55,766 nucleotides of DNA from DATKGL01 sp035510795 (GTDB taxonomy: Bacteria; Patescibacteriota; Saccharimonadia; Saccharimonadales; UBA4665): contig DATKGL010000020.1 in NCBI GenBank assembly GCA_035510795.1, positions 1-55,766 of the forward strand, read 5' to 3'. The position numbers were made by a program, and so were the translations under genes. Position 1 is the stretch's first letter. Every line of letters begins with the position of its first letter. Shown in pieces: positions 24,677 through 33,363 of this stretch. The notes beneath the pieces are model-generated. The model ran no database searches, was not told the DNA's origin, and saw only the letters and a list, made by a program, of their open reading frames with translations.

Positions 24677-25651
24677 ATGCCGCCAAAAATAAAGAATGAA
24701 CAAACGCCCTTACCGATAGATGCCCCGCCTGAGATATTACTGCCCGAGTCGCCTAATTTTGAACATAACCCATACCTGGATTTTCTGCCGCACGAACACG
24801 ATCTTGAGTTGATTCAACGCCCTGATGATTACGAGAAAAGACGGCGGTCGGATCAGGAAATATTCCGGCGCGAAAGAAAGCTTGGTGATATAGCTGTCCG
24901 GGCCAAGACGGAACTTGCATCCGTTCGTGATGAACTAATGGAAGCCCTGAACGAGCTTAGAACCAACCAATCGGTTGACCCTAATACTGGTCTGCCCCGA
25001 CAAGAGGTACTTAGAGCAGACCTCAACAGACAGGCTAAAATCGACGAACGCAATAATCCTGAAGACCTCGAGTGGTTAGGTTTATTTACATATGACCTGA
25101 TAGGAGTTGGAAGAGTTAACAAAAAACTCAGCGAGCTGGAAGCAGATGAGTATATCGCAACCGTCACAACGATAATGAAGAAACAGATCCGAGCCGATAG
25201 CCGTTTATATCAAGTCGAGGCAGGTGGCTCTGTAACCCCAGAGCCTGAATATCAAACAACAGATGGAGACGAGCTTTCTGATGAGGGAATGTCCGAAGAA
25301 GACAGGCAGTTATACCGCTGGGCGGGCGATGAATTCGGCATCCTCATAAACCGAATCTCTAAAAAAGAAATGAAATTGATGAGTGAACGTCTACTTAATG
25401 CTGTTAATGAAGCAGTTGCTTCAGGGGATTATCCGATTTTCGAAAAAATAATCAGGAAAGCAAAGTTTGTGCCCGGGATACACGCTGCAGGTTTTGTTTA
25501 TAACGCCAAGCAACGCGATAAATACCCCGACCCAGTGAATTTTATGTACGCCGTGATCTACGCAATGAAGCATGGTGGCAAGCTCCAAAAACCGTCCAAG
25601 CAGCCACAAAGAAATCTTCACCCTTTGGCAATAATGAATAGTGGTCAATAG
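24677..25651 (+). CDS. GGDEF-like protein with AGDEF motif
   Basis: A 324-residue soluble protein. A charged helical region (about 50-95) is followed by a GGDEF-type domain: 'DPNTGLPRQEVLRADLNRQ' corresponds to the D-x-L-T-G-L-x-N-R opening, 'LFTYDLIGVGRVNKKL' to the D-x-D-x-F-K-x-I-N strand, and 'LYRWAGDEFGILI' to the active-site motif with A-G-D-E-F. An acidic insertion of about 35 residues precedes the motif, and the first metal aspartate is not evident. Diguanylate cyclase activity is uncertain. It is divergent from the degenerate DHH gene. Confidence 0.65.
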   Translation: MPPKIKNEQTPLPIDAPPEILLPESPNFEHNPYLDFLPHEHDLELIQRPDDYEKRRRSDQEIFRRERKLGDIAVRAKTELASVRDELMEALNELRTNQSVDPNTGLPRQEVLRADLNRQAKIDERNNPEDLEWLGLFTYDLIGVGRVNKKLSELEADEYIATVTTIMKKQIRADSRLYQVEAGGSVTPEPEYQTTDGDELSDEGMSEEDRQLYRWAGDEFGILINRISKKEMKLMSERLLNAVNEAVASGDYPIFEKIIRKAKFVPGIHAAGFVYNAKQRDKYPDPVNFMYAVIYAMKHGGKLQKPSKQPQRNLHPLAIMNSGQ

Positions 25652-25731
25652 GTAACTCCGAGATATTCTTTACAAAGGTGATCTACCCCTGTATAGTTGT
25701 TTTGAAACGTTAGCTAATAGGATAACTTAAA

Positions 25732-26082
25732 ATGCCAATCATCAAATCAGCCAAAAAACGAGTCAGAACAACCCGCAAGGCGACCGCCAGAAACAGTAAA
25801 ACCAAGCGAGCTCTGCGTAGTGCGGTCAAAGTTTTTCAAAAATCAGTTGCTGCCAAAGATGCGAAAAAAATGTCAGCAGCTTTTAAAAACGCCCAGAGCG
25901 AAATAGACAAGGCCGGTAAGAAGAATATCATGCACAAAAATAAGGTGGCGCGCAAAAAAAGTCAGTTAGCCAAAGTTGCAAAAGCAGCTGCCGCGTCGGC
26001 TAAACCGGCCACCGCTAAAACCGTCAAAAAACCAGCGGCAAAGAAAACAGCAACCGTAAAGACAACCAAAGCCAAAAAATAA
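25732..26082 (+). CDS. rpsT: 30S ribosomal protein S20 with Lys/Ala-rich tail
   Basis: A 116-residue protein. Residues 1-85 are S20 (MPIIKSAKKRVRTTRKATAR, 'KNIMHKNKVARKKSQLAK'). The last 30 residues are an added A/K/T/P tail resembling histone H1 tails, probably contacting RNA. The gene ends one base before the convergent holA. Confidence 0.95.
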   Translation: MPIIKSAKKRVRTTRKATARNSKTKRALRSAVKVFQKSVAAKDAKKMSAAFKNAQSEIDKAGKKNIMHKNKVARKKSQLAKVAKAAAASAKPATAKTVKKPAAKKTATVKTTKAKK

Positions 26083-26083
26083 T

Positions 26084-27019
26084 TTAATTATTCAAGGTTA
26101 ATAAGTAGTACTCAAGCGCCTCATCGGCTTCGATTTTTTTTGACTTAAGATCAGAGTCCAGTTTAAGCAGATTTCCTATCGTCGCTTTAAGTTGAGCCAT
26201 ACTTATGCCCCTGGCTAAACGTGAGCTTTTTTCTATTACAAATGGTTTTAGATTCGTGGATTCGGACAGCAGATTTGAGCTCTTGGCAGCTTTTATCAAT
26301 GCTATGATATGCAGTTGCCAGGTTAACATAGCGATGATCTGTTTAGGCTCAACTTTTAATTGTCTCTGCTCTCGGTATAGACTTAGCGACCGCTTAGTCT
26401 GCCCGCTTAGCGCGGCATCAAGTAGTTCAAAGATCGAGCTTTGCGGAGTCGGCTCAATTAACAGGTCAATCAGCTTGTTGTCGATCTTTTGGTTATAAAG
26501 AACCAGCTTATTGAGTTCATTGAAAAGTAAATTCTGATTCTCGCCAACTCGTTCAATCAAATGATTGGCGACTGCCAGCGGCATAGAAGTGCTTCTAAGT
26601 TTTGCTTCATTAACCAACCAGTTTATAAGCTGAGGCCTCAGCAGCGGGTTAAACTCTTTAAGACCTGTTTGTTTTTTTAATATCTTATACAGCGAGGTGC
26701 GTTTATCGATTTTAGGATCGACTACGACAACCTCTGTGGTGTCAGGAACTTGTTTAATTAATTGCTCAAATTGACTTGCCAGTTTTTGATTTTGGCTGGG
26801 CTCGCGGAGTAACAGCATTTTTTTAGGACTCAGGAAAGGCGGACTGAGCAAACTGTCCTGTAAATGTTCGAGGCTAGTATTGTCGCATTCAATGTGTTCG
26901 ACAGCAATAGAACCATATTCATTTGTAAAATTACTGATAATATCAACCAGATATTGATGCAGTGTAAAGTCATTTGAACCGACTAAAGTAATAATATTCA
27001 CTTGATTTCTTTCTGGCAT
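26084..27019 (-). CDS. holA: DNA polymerase III subunit delta
   Basis: A 311-residue clamp-loader delta subunit. It begins with an AAA+-like domain lacking a Walker A motif ('IITLVGSNDFTLHQYLVDII', 'LLSPPFLSPKKMLLLREPSQ'), then helical domains with 'FELLDAALSGQTKRSLSLYR' and 'QIIAMLTWQLHIIALIKAAK'. It opens the sliding clamp in the replisome. Its start overlaps mutM by 22 bases. Confidence 0.92.
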   Translation of the reverse strand: MPERNQVNIITLVGSNDFTLHQYLVDIISNFTNEYGSIAVEHIECDNTSLEHLQDSLLSPPFLSPKKMLLLREPSQNQKLASQFEQLIKQVPDTTEVVVVDPKIDKRTSLYKILKKQTGLKEFNPLLRPQLINWLVNEAKLRSTSMPLAVANHLIERVGENQNLLFNELNKLVLYNQKIDNKLIDLLIEPTPQSSIFELLDAALSGQTKRSLSLYREQRQLKVEPKQIIAMLTWQLHIIALIKAAKSSNLLSESTNLKPFVIEKSSRLARGISMAQLKATIGNLLKLDSDLKSKKIEADEALEYYLLTLNN

Positions 27020-27873
27020 TTAGGACACAGATGGGTACCTCTACCGGCCACTCTGATCTTAATTATAGTGCTGCCACAACGGGGACAGGGGGTATTTTCT
27101 TTTCGGAACACTTTAGCAACATTTAAATAGCCTCCGCCGTAACCCTGGGCATCAACGTAATTACGGTCTGTCGAACCACCTTCCTTGATGGCCAGACGTA
27201 ATACATTTTGGATATCACAAAAAAGCTGGTATATTTTTCGTTGGGAAAGTTTAGAAACTAAGGTGGCCGGGTGGATGCGTGCCGCCCAAAGGCTTTCATC
27301 TGCGTATATATTGCCTACTCCGGCGAGCATCGTTTGGTCGAGCAACGCAGCTTTGATACTGCTGTGGGCGCGACGTCTTAGCCTGCCGGCTAATTGTTCG
27401 GCTGTGAAACTCGTCGACAAAGGTTCAGGGCCGAGTTTCTGGATAAAATCAACCTTATCAATTTCAGCTGTTGGTATTAACCTTACCCAACCAAATTTAC
27501 GCTGGTCATTAAAGAATAACTTCTCCTGATCTTGCTTAAAAGTTATTATTACCCTGGTTGATTTGTCCGGTAACGGACCAATTAACGAATCTCCGGGATG
27601 ACCAGCCCCAAAATGTTTTTTACCACGGAATACTAATTGGCCGGTCATCTTTAAATGAAAGACTAAACTGTAGCCAGTATCCAGTGTTATTATCAGCATT
27701 TTGGCACGGCGAGTAACTTTGACTATCTTTGCCCCGACCAAGAATTGCTCGATGTCGGTTTCGAGATTGGGAAAACCCTTAGGCCAATCCGACTCGATGC
27801 TTTTAATAATTTTGCCGGGTAATAAAATACCCAACCCGTTTTTAATCGTCTCAACTTCAGGCAACTCCGGCAT
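26998..27873 (-). CDS. mutM: Formamidopyrimidine-DNA glycosylase
   Basis: A 291-residue Fpg. The N-terminus MPELPEVETI supplies the catalytic Pro2 and Glu3. The helix-two-turn-helix contains 'LDQTMLAGVGNIYADE'. A C-terminal zinc finger keeps its four cysteines (CPRCGST...LCPKCQKE). It removes 8-oxoguanine and formamidopyrimidines. A TACAAT box stands 9 bases before the ATG, within the 32-base divergent gap to the 80-residue gene. Confidence 0.96.
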   Translation of the reverse strand: MPELPEVETIKNGLGILLPGKIIKSIESDWPKGFPNLETDIEQFLVGAKIVKVTRRAKMLIITLDTGYSLVFHLKMTGQLVFRGKKHFGAGHPGDSLIGPLPDKSTRVIITFKQDQEKLFFNDQRKFGWVRLIPTAEIDKVDFIQKLGPEPLSTSFTAEQLAGRLRRRAHSSIKAALLDQTMLAGVGNIYADESLWAARIHPATLVSKLSQRKIYQLFCDIQNVLRLAIKEGGSTDRNYVDAQGYGGGYLNVAKVFRKENTPCPRCGSTIIKIRVAGRGTHLCPKCQKEIK

Positions 27874-27893
27874 AGTTTTATTATTGTATCAGC

Positions 27894-27899
27894 TATAAT
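27894..27899 (+). promoter_or_regulatory. -10 box of the DciA-like gene, leaderless
   Basis: TATAAT is followed by 6 bases and the ATG at 27906. The mutM promoter overlaps it on the other strand. Confidence 0.55.
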
Positions 27900-27905
27900 A
27901 CGACC

Positions 27906-28148
27906 ATGGATTCGGTTAACGAAATACTCGATAGAAAACGTTTTGTCGAGCCACCCGAATCAATTGCCATAAAAGATTACGTAAAAACAAAATATAATGC
28001 TGTGATCGGCGTAAACTGTAACCACAATACTATCGTGATCATTTCCGGTAGTGCTGCCCTTGCCACAACACTTAGGTTGGAAATTACTGAATTAAAAAAA
28101 GTTGCGCAGACTAATAAAAAATTAATTTTTAGAATCAGCGATAGCTAA
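27906..28148 (+). CDS. Small DciA/DUF721-like protein (tentative)
   Basis: An 80-residue soluble protein. 'NTIVIISGSAALATTLRLEI' followed by 'ELKKVAQ..KKLIFRISDS' resembles the C-terminal half of DciA/DUF721 proteins (strand, S-x-A-x-A-x-x-L-R helix, strand). DciA loads the replicative helicase. The usual N-terminal helical part is shortened. The assignment is by eye from one short stretch. Nearby DNA replication and repair genes fit but do not prove it. Confidence 0.45.
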   Translation: MDSVNEILDRKRFVEPPESIAIKDYVKTKYNAVIGVNCNHNTIVIISGSAALATTLRLEITELKKVAQTNKKLIFRISDS

Positions 28149-28207
28149 ACTACTTTAGAAATTATTAGTAGTTATTCGCTATTTAACCAATTTATTTAGT
28201 AGAAATT

Positions 28208-28768
28208 TTAAATATCAACACTACTAGTCAAATCGCCATAATTGGGGATTTGGGCAAAAAATAATTGTTCGACAGTATTAAGTAGGCCTTTGAAAGTTCC
28301 ATCCCTGTTTGAGCAGGAATCAGCCCAAAAGTTTTGAATTGTTTGGCCAGTACCATTAATTATTTGCAAATTGTAGCGGTCGCCAAAAGAACAAGCGCCA
28401 AGATCGGCGGTAGTGTATAAATTCGAAGTTCCTTTAGTGAATTCCGCAAGCTGCAAAGCACTCAAAAAATTAAGATAAGCCGACTCGTTATTAGTAAAGT
28501 TTTTTGAGTTGATAATCTGACCTTGATAGCCTTGAATAATATTTATCTGTGCCTGAGTTTGGCTGATATTCATGGTTATAGCCTGATGAGTTTGATCAGC
28601 TGAGACTGGACCACTAATAACGAACTGCATCGAAGTATCGGTAGCGGCATAAGAAGTCAATGGTTGAGGTACTGTTTGGCTGGGATGATTAGAAAAGCCT
28701 TTTATGATTAAAACAAAAACCAATACCAACAGGCTAAGAGCAATTAAAACAGTAACAAAAAATCTCAT
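28208..28768 (-). CDS. Hypothetical membrane-anchored protein
   Basis: A 186-residue protein with an N-terminal membrane anchor (residues about 4-24, VTVLIALSLLVLVFVLIIKG) and an outside domain of about 155 residues. The domain has two cysteines 24-30 residues apart ('LGACSFGDRY', 'WADSCSNRDG') that could form a disulfide. No lipobox. It ends in the gap facing the 80-residue gene. Function unknown. Confidence 0.6.
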   Translation of the reverse strand: MRFFVTVLIALSLLVLVFVLIIKGFSNHPSQTVPQPLTSYAATDTSMQFVISGPVSADQTHQAITMNISQTQAQINIIQGYQGQIINSKNFTNNESAYLNFLSALQLAEFTKGTSNLYTTADLGACSFGDRYNLQIINGTGQTIQNFWADSCSNRDGTFKGLLNTVEQLFFAQIPNYGDLTSSVDI

Positions 28769-28873
28769 CTTGAACTTCTCTGGTTAAATAATACAAATAC
28801 AATAGCATATTATTAAGTATTTTACAATAATATTTCGTAGCCGTGTCACCTGGGAGTTTAATAGGATTGTATC

Positions 28874-31537
28874 TTAAAACTCTCCCCAATTTTTCCCGAT
28901 ATAGGTATCAACGTCTAATTTAACCGGTAACTTCTTGATGTTTTCCATTATTGTTTTAAGCAGTACAGCCACTTCTTCAGCATCTGCTTGAGGAGCCTCG
29001 GCCAAAATTGAGTCATGAATTTGTAACAGCATGCTGGTCTTCTGAAATTTGTTACTGAGTTGCTTGTCCGCTTCAACCATTGCTAATTTCATGAGGTCTG
29101 CTTCCGTTCCTTGAATAGGCATATTCATTGCCGCCCTTTCGGCGGCTCCTCTGACCATAAAATTACTCGATAGAATATCAGGCATCGGTCGCCGGCGACC
29201 GAACATGTCAGCGACGTAGCCGTTTTCCCGAGCTTCGGCTTTTAATTTATTAAGGTACTCTAGCAGTGGTTTTCTGAGCTCAAAATATTGATCGATAAAA
29301 TGTTGAGCCTGATCATAGGACATACCGGTGTTGACACTTAGTCCATGAGGACTCATACCATAAAGAACACCAAAATTAACAGCTTTGGCGGCCCTTCTCA
29401 TCTGTTTGGTGACATCGTCTGGTTGGCGACCGTAAATCTGGGCTGCCGTTGTTGTGTGAATATCGGCACCCTGATTAAACAGGTCTATGAGGCCTTCGTC
29501 ATTTGCTAATACTGCTGCCAGCCTGAGTTCGAATTGTGAATAATCGGCGCTCACTAGCAGGTAGCCTGGTTTAGCGACAAAAGCCGTTCTGATCCTGCGA
29601 CCTAAATCTGTTCTGACCGGAATATTTTGGAGGTTGGGGTCAGTTGAGCTTAAGCGCCCGGTTTGGGCAATAGTTAGATTAAACGTTGTGTGAAGGCGAT
29701 CATTTTTATCAACCAGTTTAGGTAAGGCATCAACGTAAGTATTTTTCAGTTTCGTGACCTCGCGGTATTGGGTAATAAGGTCAATTATTGGATGAGAGCC
29801 GCGTAGTTTGTCGAGTTCGGAAGAAGCTGTGCTGAAGCCGGTCTTGCCTTTTTTGATGCCGGCTTTATTTAAACCTAAAATATCGAATAACACCTCCGCT
29901 AGTTGCTGGGGTGAAGCGATATTAAATTCTTTGTCGGCATAGCCATAAATTTGTTGCTCCAAATCCAAGATCGTATCATCAATTTCATCAGAAAATTTAT
30001 TTAAGTACTCGACGTCTAATTTAATGCCGACAAATTCCATGCGGGCCAACACCGGGATAACCGGCCATTCAATGGATTTAACTAGATTACTGAAGCCGGG
30101 GACTCCTTTAAGGAGTTCTTTTTGCTTCTCATATAGCTTCCAAATAATATCGGTGACTACCGCCGCTCGACTGGTTAGCTCAGCTGCCGTCATGTCATCC
30201 AGGGACTGACCCTGGAAATTCAAGTCTGACTTTGCCAGCTCGGTTAGGGTCTGTTCTCTGCGCAAACTATCAAGCACAAAGGCGGCGATTAGAGCATCAT
30301 GTCCGACTGGCGCAAGAGTGATATCCAGCGTCATAGCAGCTTTAATACTTGCTTTCAGATCATAGCCAATTTTCTTGATATTAGGGTCTGATAAAATCGG
30401 ACCAATTTTTTTCACAAAACTTGATCGGATAAGCTTGGTTAGGTCAAATACAAAGGTTTGTCTTGGAGAAAAAGACAATATAAACAACACAGGGTTTTGC
30501 CCGTTGGCGCCAGCCGTCCGACTGTAAACCACAACCGAAGAGCTCTCTGGAGAGGTGAATTTTTCTAGCTCAGATTCAGAATCAATGACTATGGACGTCT
30601 GATTTGATAGACCAATTGTCTGGGCAGTTGATGATTTGGTTATCTTGTCTTTCATTGCCATTGGCAGTTGATTGGCAAGATTACGAAATTCCAAACGCTG
30701 GAATAAATCCTGGATCTTATCTGGGTCAAAATTACGGCCGTCAACTTCACTGAGCTTTAATTTGACCGGAGCATCAGTCCAAATCTCGCCAATTTTTTTA
30801 CTCAGATAAGCCATCTCTTTACCGCCCTCGAGTTTCTTGCGAGTTGATTCTTTGATAAGAGCCAGGTTCTGGTATACCTCGTCAAGTGTCCCAAATTGTT
30901 TGAGTAGCTCCAGGGCGGTTTTTTCGCCAATGCCGGGTACGCCGGGGATATTATCCGAGCTATCCCCTTTCAGGGCTTTTAGATCCAAAAAGTTATTGGC
31001 GCTGATACCGTATTTTGCTTCGAAACTTTTCGGGCTATAAAGTTCAATGTTGCTCAGGCCAGTTTTTAATAAATACGCTTTGGTCAGAGGCCCGACAAGT
31101 TGCAGAATATCTAGGTCGGAACTAATCAACAGCGTCTCGATGTTTCGTCGATGAGCCTGGAGAGCCAAAGTGCCCATGATATCGTCGGCTTCATAATCAT
31201 CCAGCTCATATAACGGCCAACCAAATGCTTTTAGCACTTCATGAAGAATCGGAATCTGCTCATAAAAGTCTGCTGGAGCTGGTTTGCGGCCGGCTTTGTA
31301 TTGCGGATAGAGTGCAAGTCTTTTGCGGATATTGGTTTTTGGTTTATCCCAAGCTATAGCGACATAATCGGGGTCAAGTTTTTTAATAACTTCAACTGCC
31401 ATTACGGAGAAGCCGTAAACCCCTCCAGTCGGAGTACCATCTTTAGTACTTAAATTTGGCATAGCATAATAACCGCGGTAAAAAACGCTCTTGCCGTCAA
31501 TGATAACGAATCGCTTTGTTGTCCCTGGCTCACTCAT
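28874..31537 (-). CDS. polA: DNA polymerase I
   Basis: 887 residues from ATG 31537, preferred over 31558 because a -10 box lies between them. Residues 1-290 are the 5' nuclease (FVIIDGKSVFYRGYY, 'GDSSDNIPGVPGIGEKTA'). About 300-480 is a 3'-exonuclease-like domain whose acidic motifs are absent (VVVYSRTA at the D-x-E site, GYDLKAS at motif II), so no proofreading. The polymerase domain follows with 'SADYSQFELRLAA' (motif A) and 'RRAAKAVNFGVLYGMS' (motif B). Motif C reads QIHDSILAE, with serine in place of the usual glutamate of H-D-E. Confidence 0.95.
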   Translation of the reverse strand: MSEPGTTKRFVIIDGKSVFYRGYYAMPNLSTKDGTPTGGVYGFSVMAVEVIKKLDPDYVAIAWDKPKTNIRKRLALYPQYKAGRKPAPADFYEQIPILHEVLKAFGWPLYELDDYEADDIMGTLALQAHRRNIETLLISSDLDILQLVGPLTKAYLLKTGLSNIELYSPKSFEAKYGISANNFLDLKALKGDSSDNIPGVPGIGEKTALELLKQFGTLDEVYQNLALIKESTRKKLEGGKEMAYLSKKIGEIWTDAPVKLKLSEVDGRNFDPDKIQDLFQRLEFRNLANQLPMAMKDKITKSSTAQTIGLSNQTSIVIDSESELEKFTSPESSSVVVYSRTAGANGQNPVLFILSFSPRQTFVFDLTKLIRSSFVKKIGPILSDPNIKKIGYDLKASIKAAMTLDITLAPVGHDALIAAFVLDSLRREQTLTELAKSDLNFQGQSLDDMTAAELTSRAAVVTDIIWKLYEKQKELLKGVPGFSNLVKSIEWPVIPVLARMEFVGIKLDVEYLNKFSDEIDDTILDLEQQIYGYADKEFNIASPQQLAEVLFDILGLNKAGIKKGKTGFSTASSELDKLRGSHPIIDLITQYREVTKLKNTYVDALPKLVDKNDRLHTTFNLTIAQTGRLSSTDPNLQNIPVRTDLGRRIRTAFVAKPGYLLVSADYSQFELRLAAVLANDEGLIDLFNQGADIHTTTAAQIYGRQPDDVTKQMRRAAKAVNFGVLYGMSPHGLSVNTGMSYDQAQHFIDQYFELRKPLLEYLNKLKAEARENGYVADMFGRRRPMPDILSSNFMVRGAAERAAMNMPIQGTEADLMKLAMVEADKQLSNKFQKTSMLLQIHDSILAEAPQADAEEVAVLLKTIMENIKKLPVKLDVDTYIGKNWGEF

Positions 31538-31546
31538 ACTTTTTTC

Positions 31547-31552
31547 AGTATA
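31547..31552 (-). promoter_or_regulatory. -10 box of polA
   Basis: TATACT on the minus strand, 9 bases before ATG 31537. It supports the shorter N-terminus. Confidence 0.45.
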
Positions 31553-31616
31553 CCGCATCCTATAAGAGACATCCTCTCGGGAACCTATACGATCGCTTTG
31601 CCAGAGCTGGCTTATT

Positions 31617-32219
31617 TTAATTTATAACCAGAGATCGCTTGATCTCTTTGACGAAGCTTTCTAGATTATTGCTTTCATTTTCCAAAAATATATCAGCCTT
31701 GGCCTTAACGCCAGATGCGCTTAGGGTAGTTATGTCATTTGACTGGTGATGCATCTCAGCCTGCTCATCTGCTAAAAATTCATCAAAGGTTTTCTGGTCA
31801 TCAACTGCTCTAATGGCGCCTCTGTTTTGGGCATTGGCTTGGATCCGATTGTATCTAATCAGCGGATCGGCATCTAGCCAAACAACCTGCCCTCCCAGTC
31901 CGTGGACTCGGTCAGCTTCGCCTGGGTTACGCAAACTTGAAATCGCCAAACCCGAATGCGGAGTCGGTGTATTGTTATAAATTTCAAGAGCTTTATCGAT
32001 TAATACTCCTAACCCGTATTGCTTCCGCCACTCAGAACTAAGTTGGCGCATCAGCGATCGCTCAGGTTTTAACTTGCGACGGGCAAGTTCTTCGCGCAAA
32101 ATATCGGTGACAGAAATAAATAAAAAATTAAATTCGTCAGCTAAGACGTGCCCGAAGGTATCTTTGCCGGATCCGTTTGTGCCTGAAATGCCTACAATTT
32201 GAGGTATATTAGTCGTCAC
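31617..32219 (-). CDS. P-loop nucleoside/nucleotide-kinase-like protein
   Basis: A 200-residue protein starting with GTG. The Walker A motif is GTNGSGKDT (residues 13-21), followed by 'FISVTDILREELARRKLKPE', 'WLDADPLIRYNRIQ' and a lid-like 'ANAQNRGAIRAVDDQKTFDE'. This layout is that of adenylate/dephospho-CoA-kinase-like enzymes. The acceptor is not clear; dephospho-CoA or a nucleoside monophosphate are possible. It follows rpoD by 13 bases in the dnaG-rpoD operon. Confidence 0.7.
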   Translation of the reverse strand: MTTNIPQIVGISGTNGSGKDTFGHVLADEFNFLFISVTDILREELARRKLKPERSLMRQLSSEWRKQYGLGVLIDKALEIYNNTPTPHSGLAISSLRNPGEADRVHGLGGQVVWLDADPLIRYNRIQANAQNRGAIRAVDDQKTFDEFLADEQAEMHHQSNDITTLSASGVKAKADIFLENESNNLESFVKEIKRSLVIN

Positions 32220-32232
32220 GGGGTTATTATTT

Positions 32233-33360
32233 CTACTTTATGTAGTCATGCAGCTTACGAGCATCTTTGTGTTTGCGGAGTTTCGCCAGCGCCTTGGCTT
32301 CAATCTGACGGATTCGCTCCCTAGTGACGCTAAACTCTTGGCCAACCTCTTCGAGAGTGTGTTGCTTGCCGTCTTCAAGGCCAAATCTCAATTTCAGGAT
32401 TTTTTGTTCGCGTTCAGTCAAAGCCGAGAGCATATCTTTAACTTGCTCTTTTAATAGCTGTCCGGTGGCCGATTCCTCGGGACTGATGGTATCTTCGTCT
32501 TCGATAAAGTCCGCTAGAACCGACTCTTCTTCGTCGTCGCGGATACTGGCATCAAGACTTGATATATCCTGCTTAATCTTCATGATGTGTTCAACCTTAT
32601 CAACATCAATTTCCATAGCCTGACTAATCTCTTCGTTTGTCGGTTCGCGGTTCAGCTCCTGGGTCAGACGTCGTTGAGTCCGGAGCAATTTATTGATTGT
32701 TTCAACCATGTGGACCGGAATTCTGATAGTTCGAGCCTGATCGGCAATAGCACGCGTAATAGCTTGCCTGATCCACCAAGTGGCATAGGTAGAGAATTTG
32801 AAGCCCTTGTCCGGATCAAATTTTTCAACAGCCCGAAGTAAGCCAGTATTACCTTCCTGGATTAAATCCAACAGGTCTAAACCGCGTCCGACATAGCGCT
32901 TGGCAATCGAAACAACTAGGCGCATATTTGCTTCAGCCATCTTATCCTTAGCATCCTTATCGCCTTGGACCACGCGCTGGGCAAGCGCTAATTCCTCTTC
33001 GGCGTTGAGCAGCGGGATTTTTCCAATTTCTCTCAGATACAGTCTGACGGAATCGTCGGCGATATCATCAAGATAGGTCTGGTCATCAAGGACAATCTCT
33101 TCGTTGTCCTCCGGAGTCCATTCGCCGTCAAAGCCTTCACCGCCAGGTTCAGTTGCTACAATTTCAATATTGGCATCAGCTAGTTCGGTATAAAGGCTAT
33201 CAAGAATATCTGTATTTTCAGGTTTATCCGGCAGAGCATCAAGAATTTCTTGCTGATCAATTTTGCCGTTTTTCCGAGCTTTTTCCAGCAGCTCATGCTT
33301 AACAGTTTCTGCATCAGGCTGGTTGTCGACGGGTTGAGCGGGTCTTTGCCTTTGAGCCAT
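32233..33360 (-). CDS. rpoD: RNA polymerase primary sigma factor
   Basis: A 375-residue sigma-70. Region 1.2 contains 'DDSVRLYLREIGKIPLL'. Region 2 has 'MRLVVSIAKRYVGRGLDLLD' and 'FSTYATWWIRQAITRAIADQ', which read the -10 box. Region 3 follows, and region 4 has 'LKLRFGLEDGKQHTLEEVGQ' and 'VTRERIRQIEAKAL', which read the -35 box. The N-terminal region 1.1 is short and acidic. It starts 3 bases after dnaG, the classic dnaG-rpoD pairing. The TTGACA/TATAAT promoters in this window fit its conserved regions 2.4 and 4.2. Confidence 0.97.
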   Translation of the reverse strand: MAQRQRPAQPVDNQPDAETVKHELLEKARKNGKIDQQEILDALPDKPENTDILDSLYTELADANIEIVATEPGGEGFDGEWTPEDNEEIVLDDQTYLDDIADDSVRLYLREIGKIPLLNAEEELALAQRVVQGDKDAKDKMAEANMRLVVSIAKRYVGRGLDLLDLIQEGNTGLLRAVEKFDPDKGFKFSTYATWWIRQAITRAIADQARTIRIPVHMVETINKLLRTQRRLTQELNREPTNEEISQAMEIDVDKVEHIMKIKQDISSLDASIRDDEEESVLADFIEDEDTISPEESATGQLLKEQVKDMLSALTEREQKILKLRFGLEDGKQHTLEEVGQEFSVTRERIRQIEAKALAKLRKHKDARKLHDYIK

Positions 33361-33363
33361 AAT

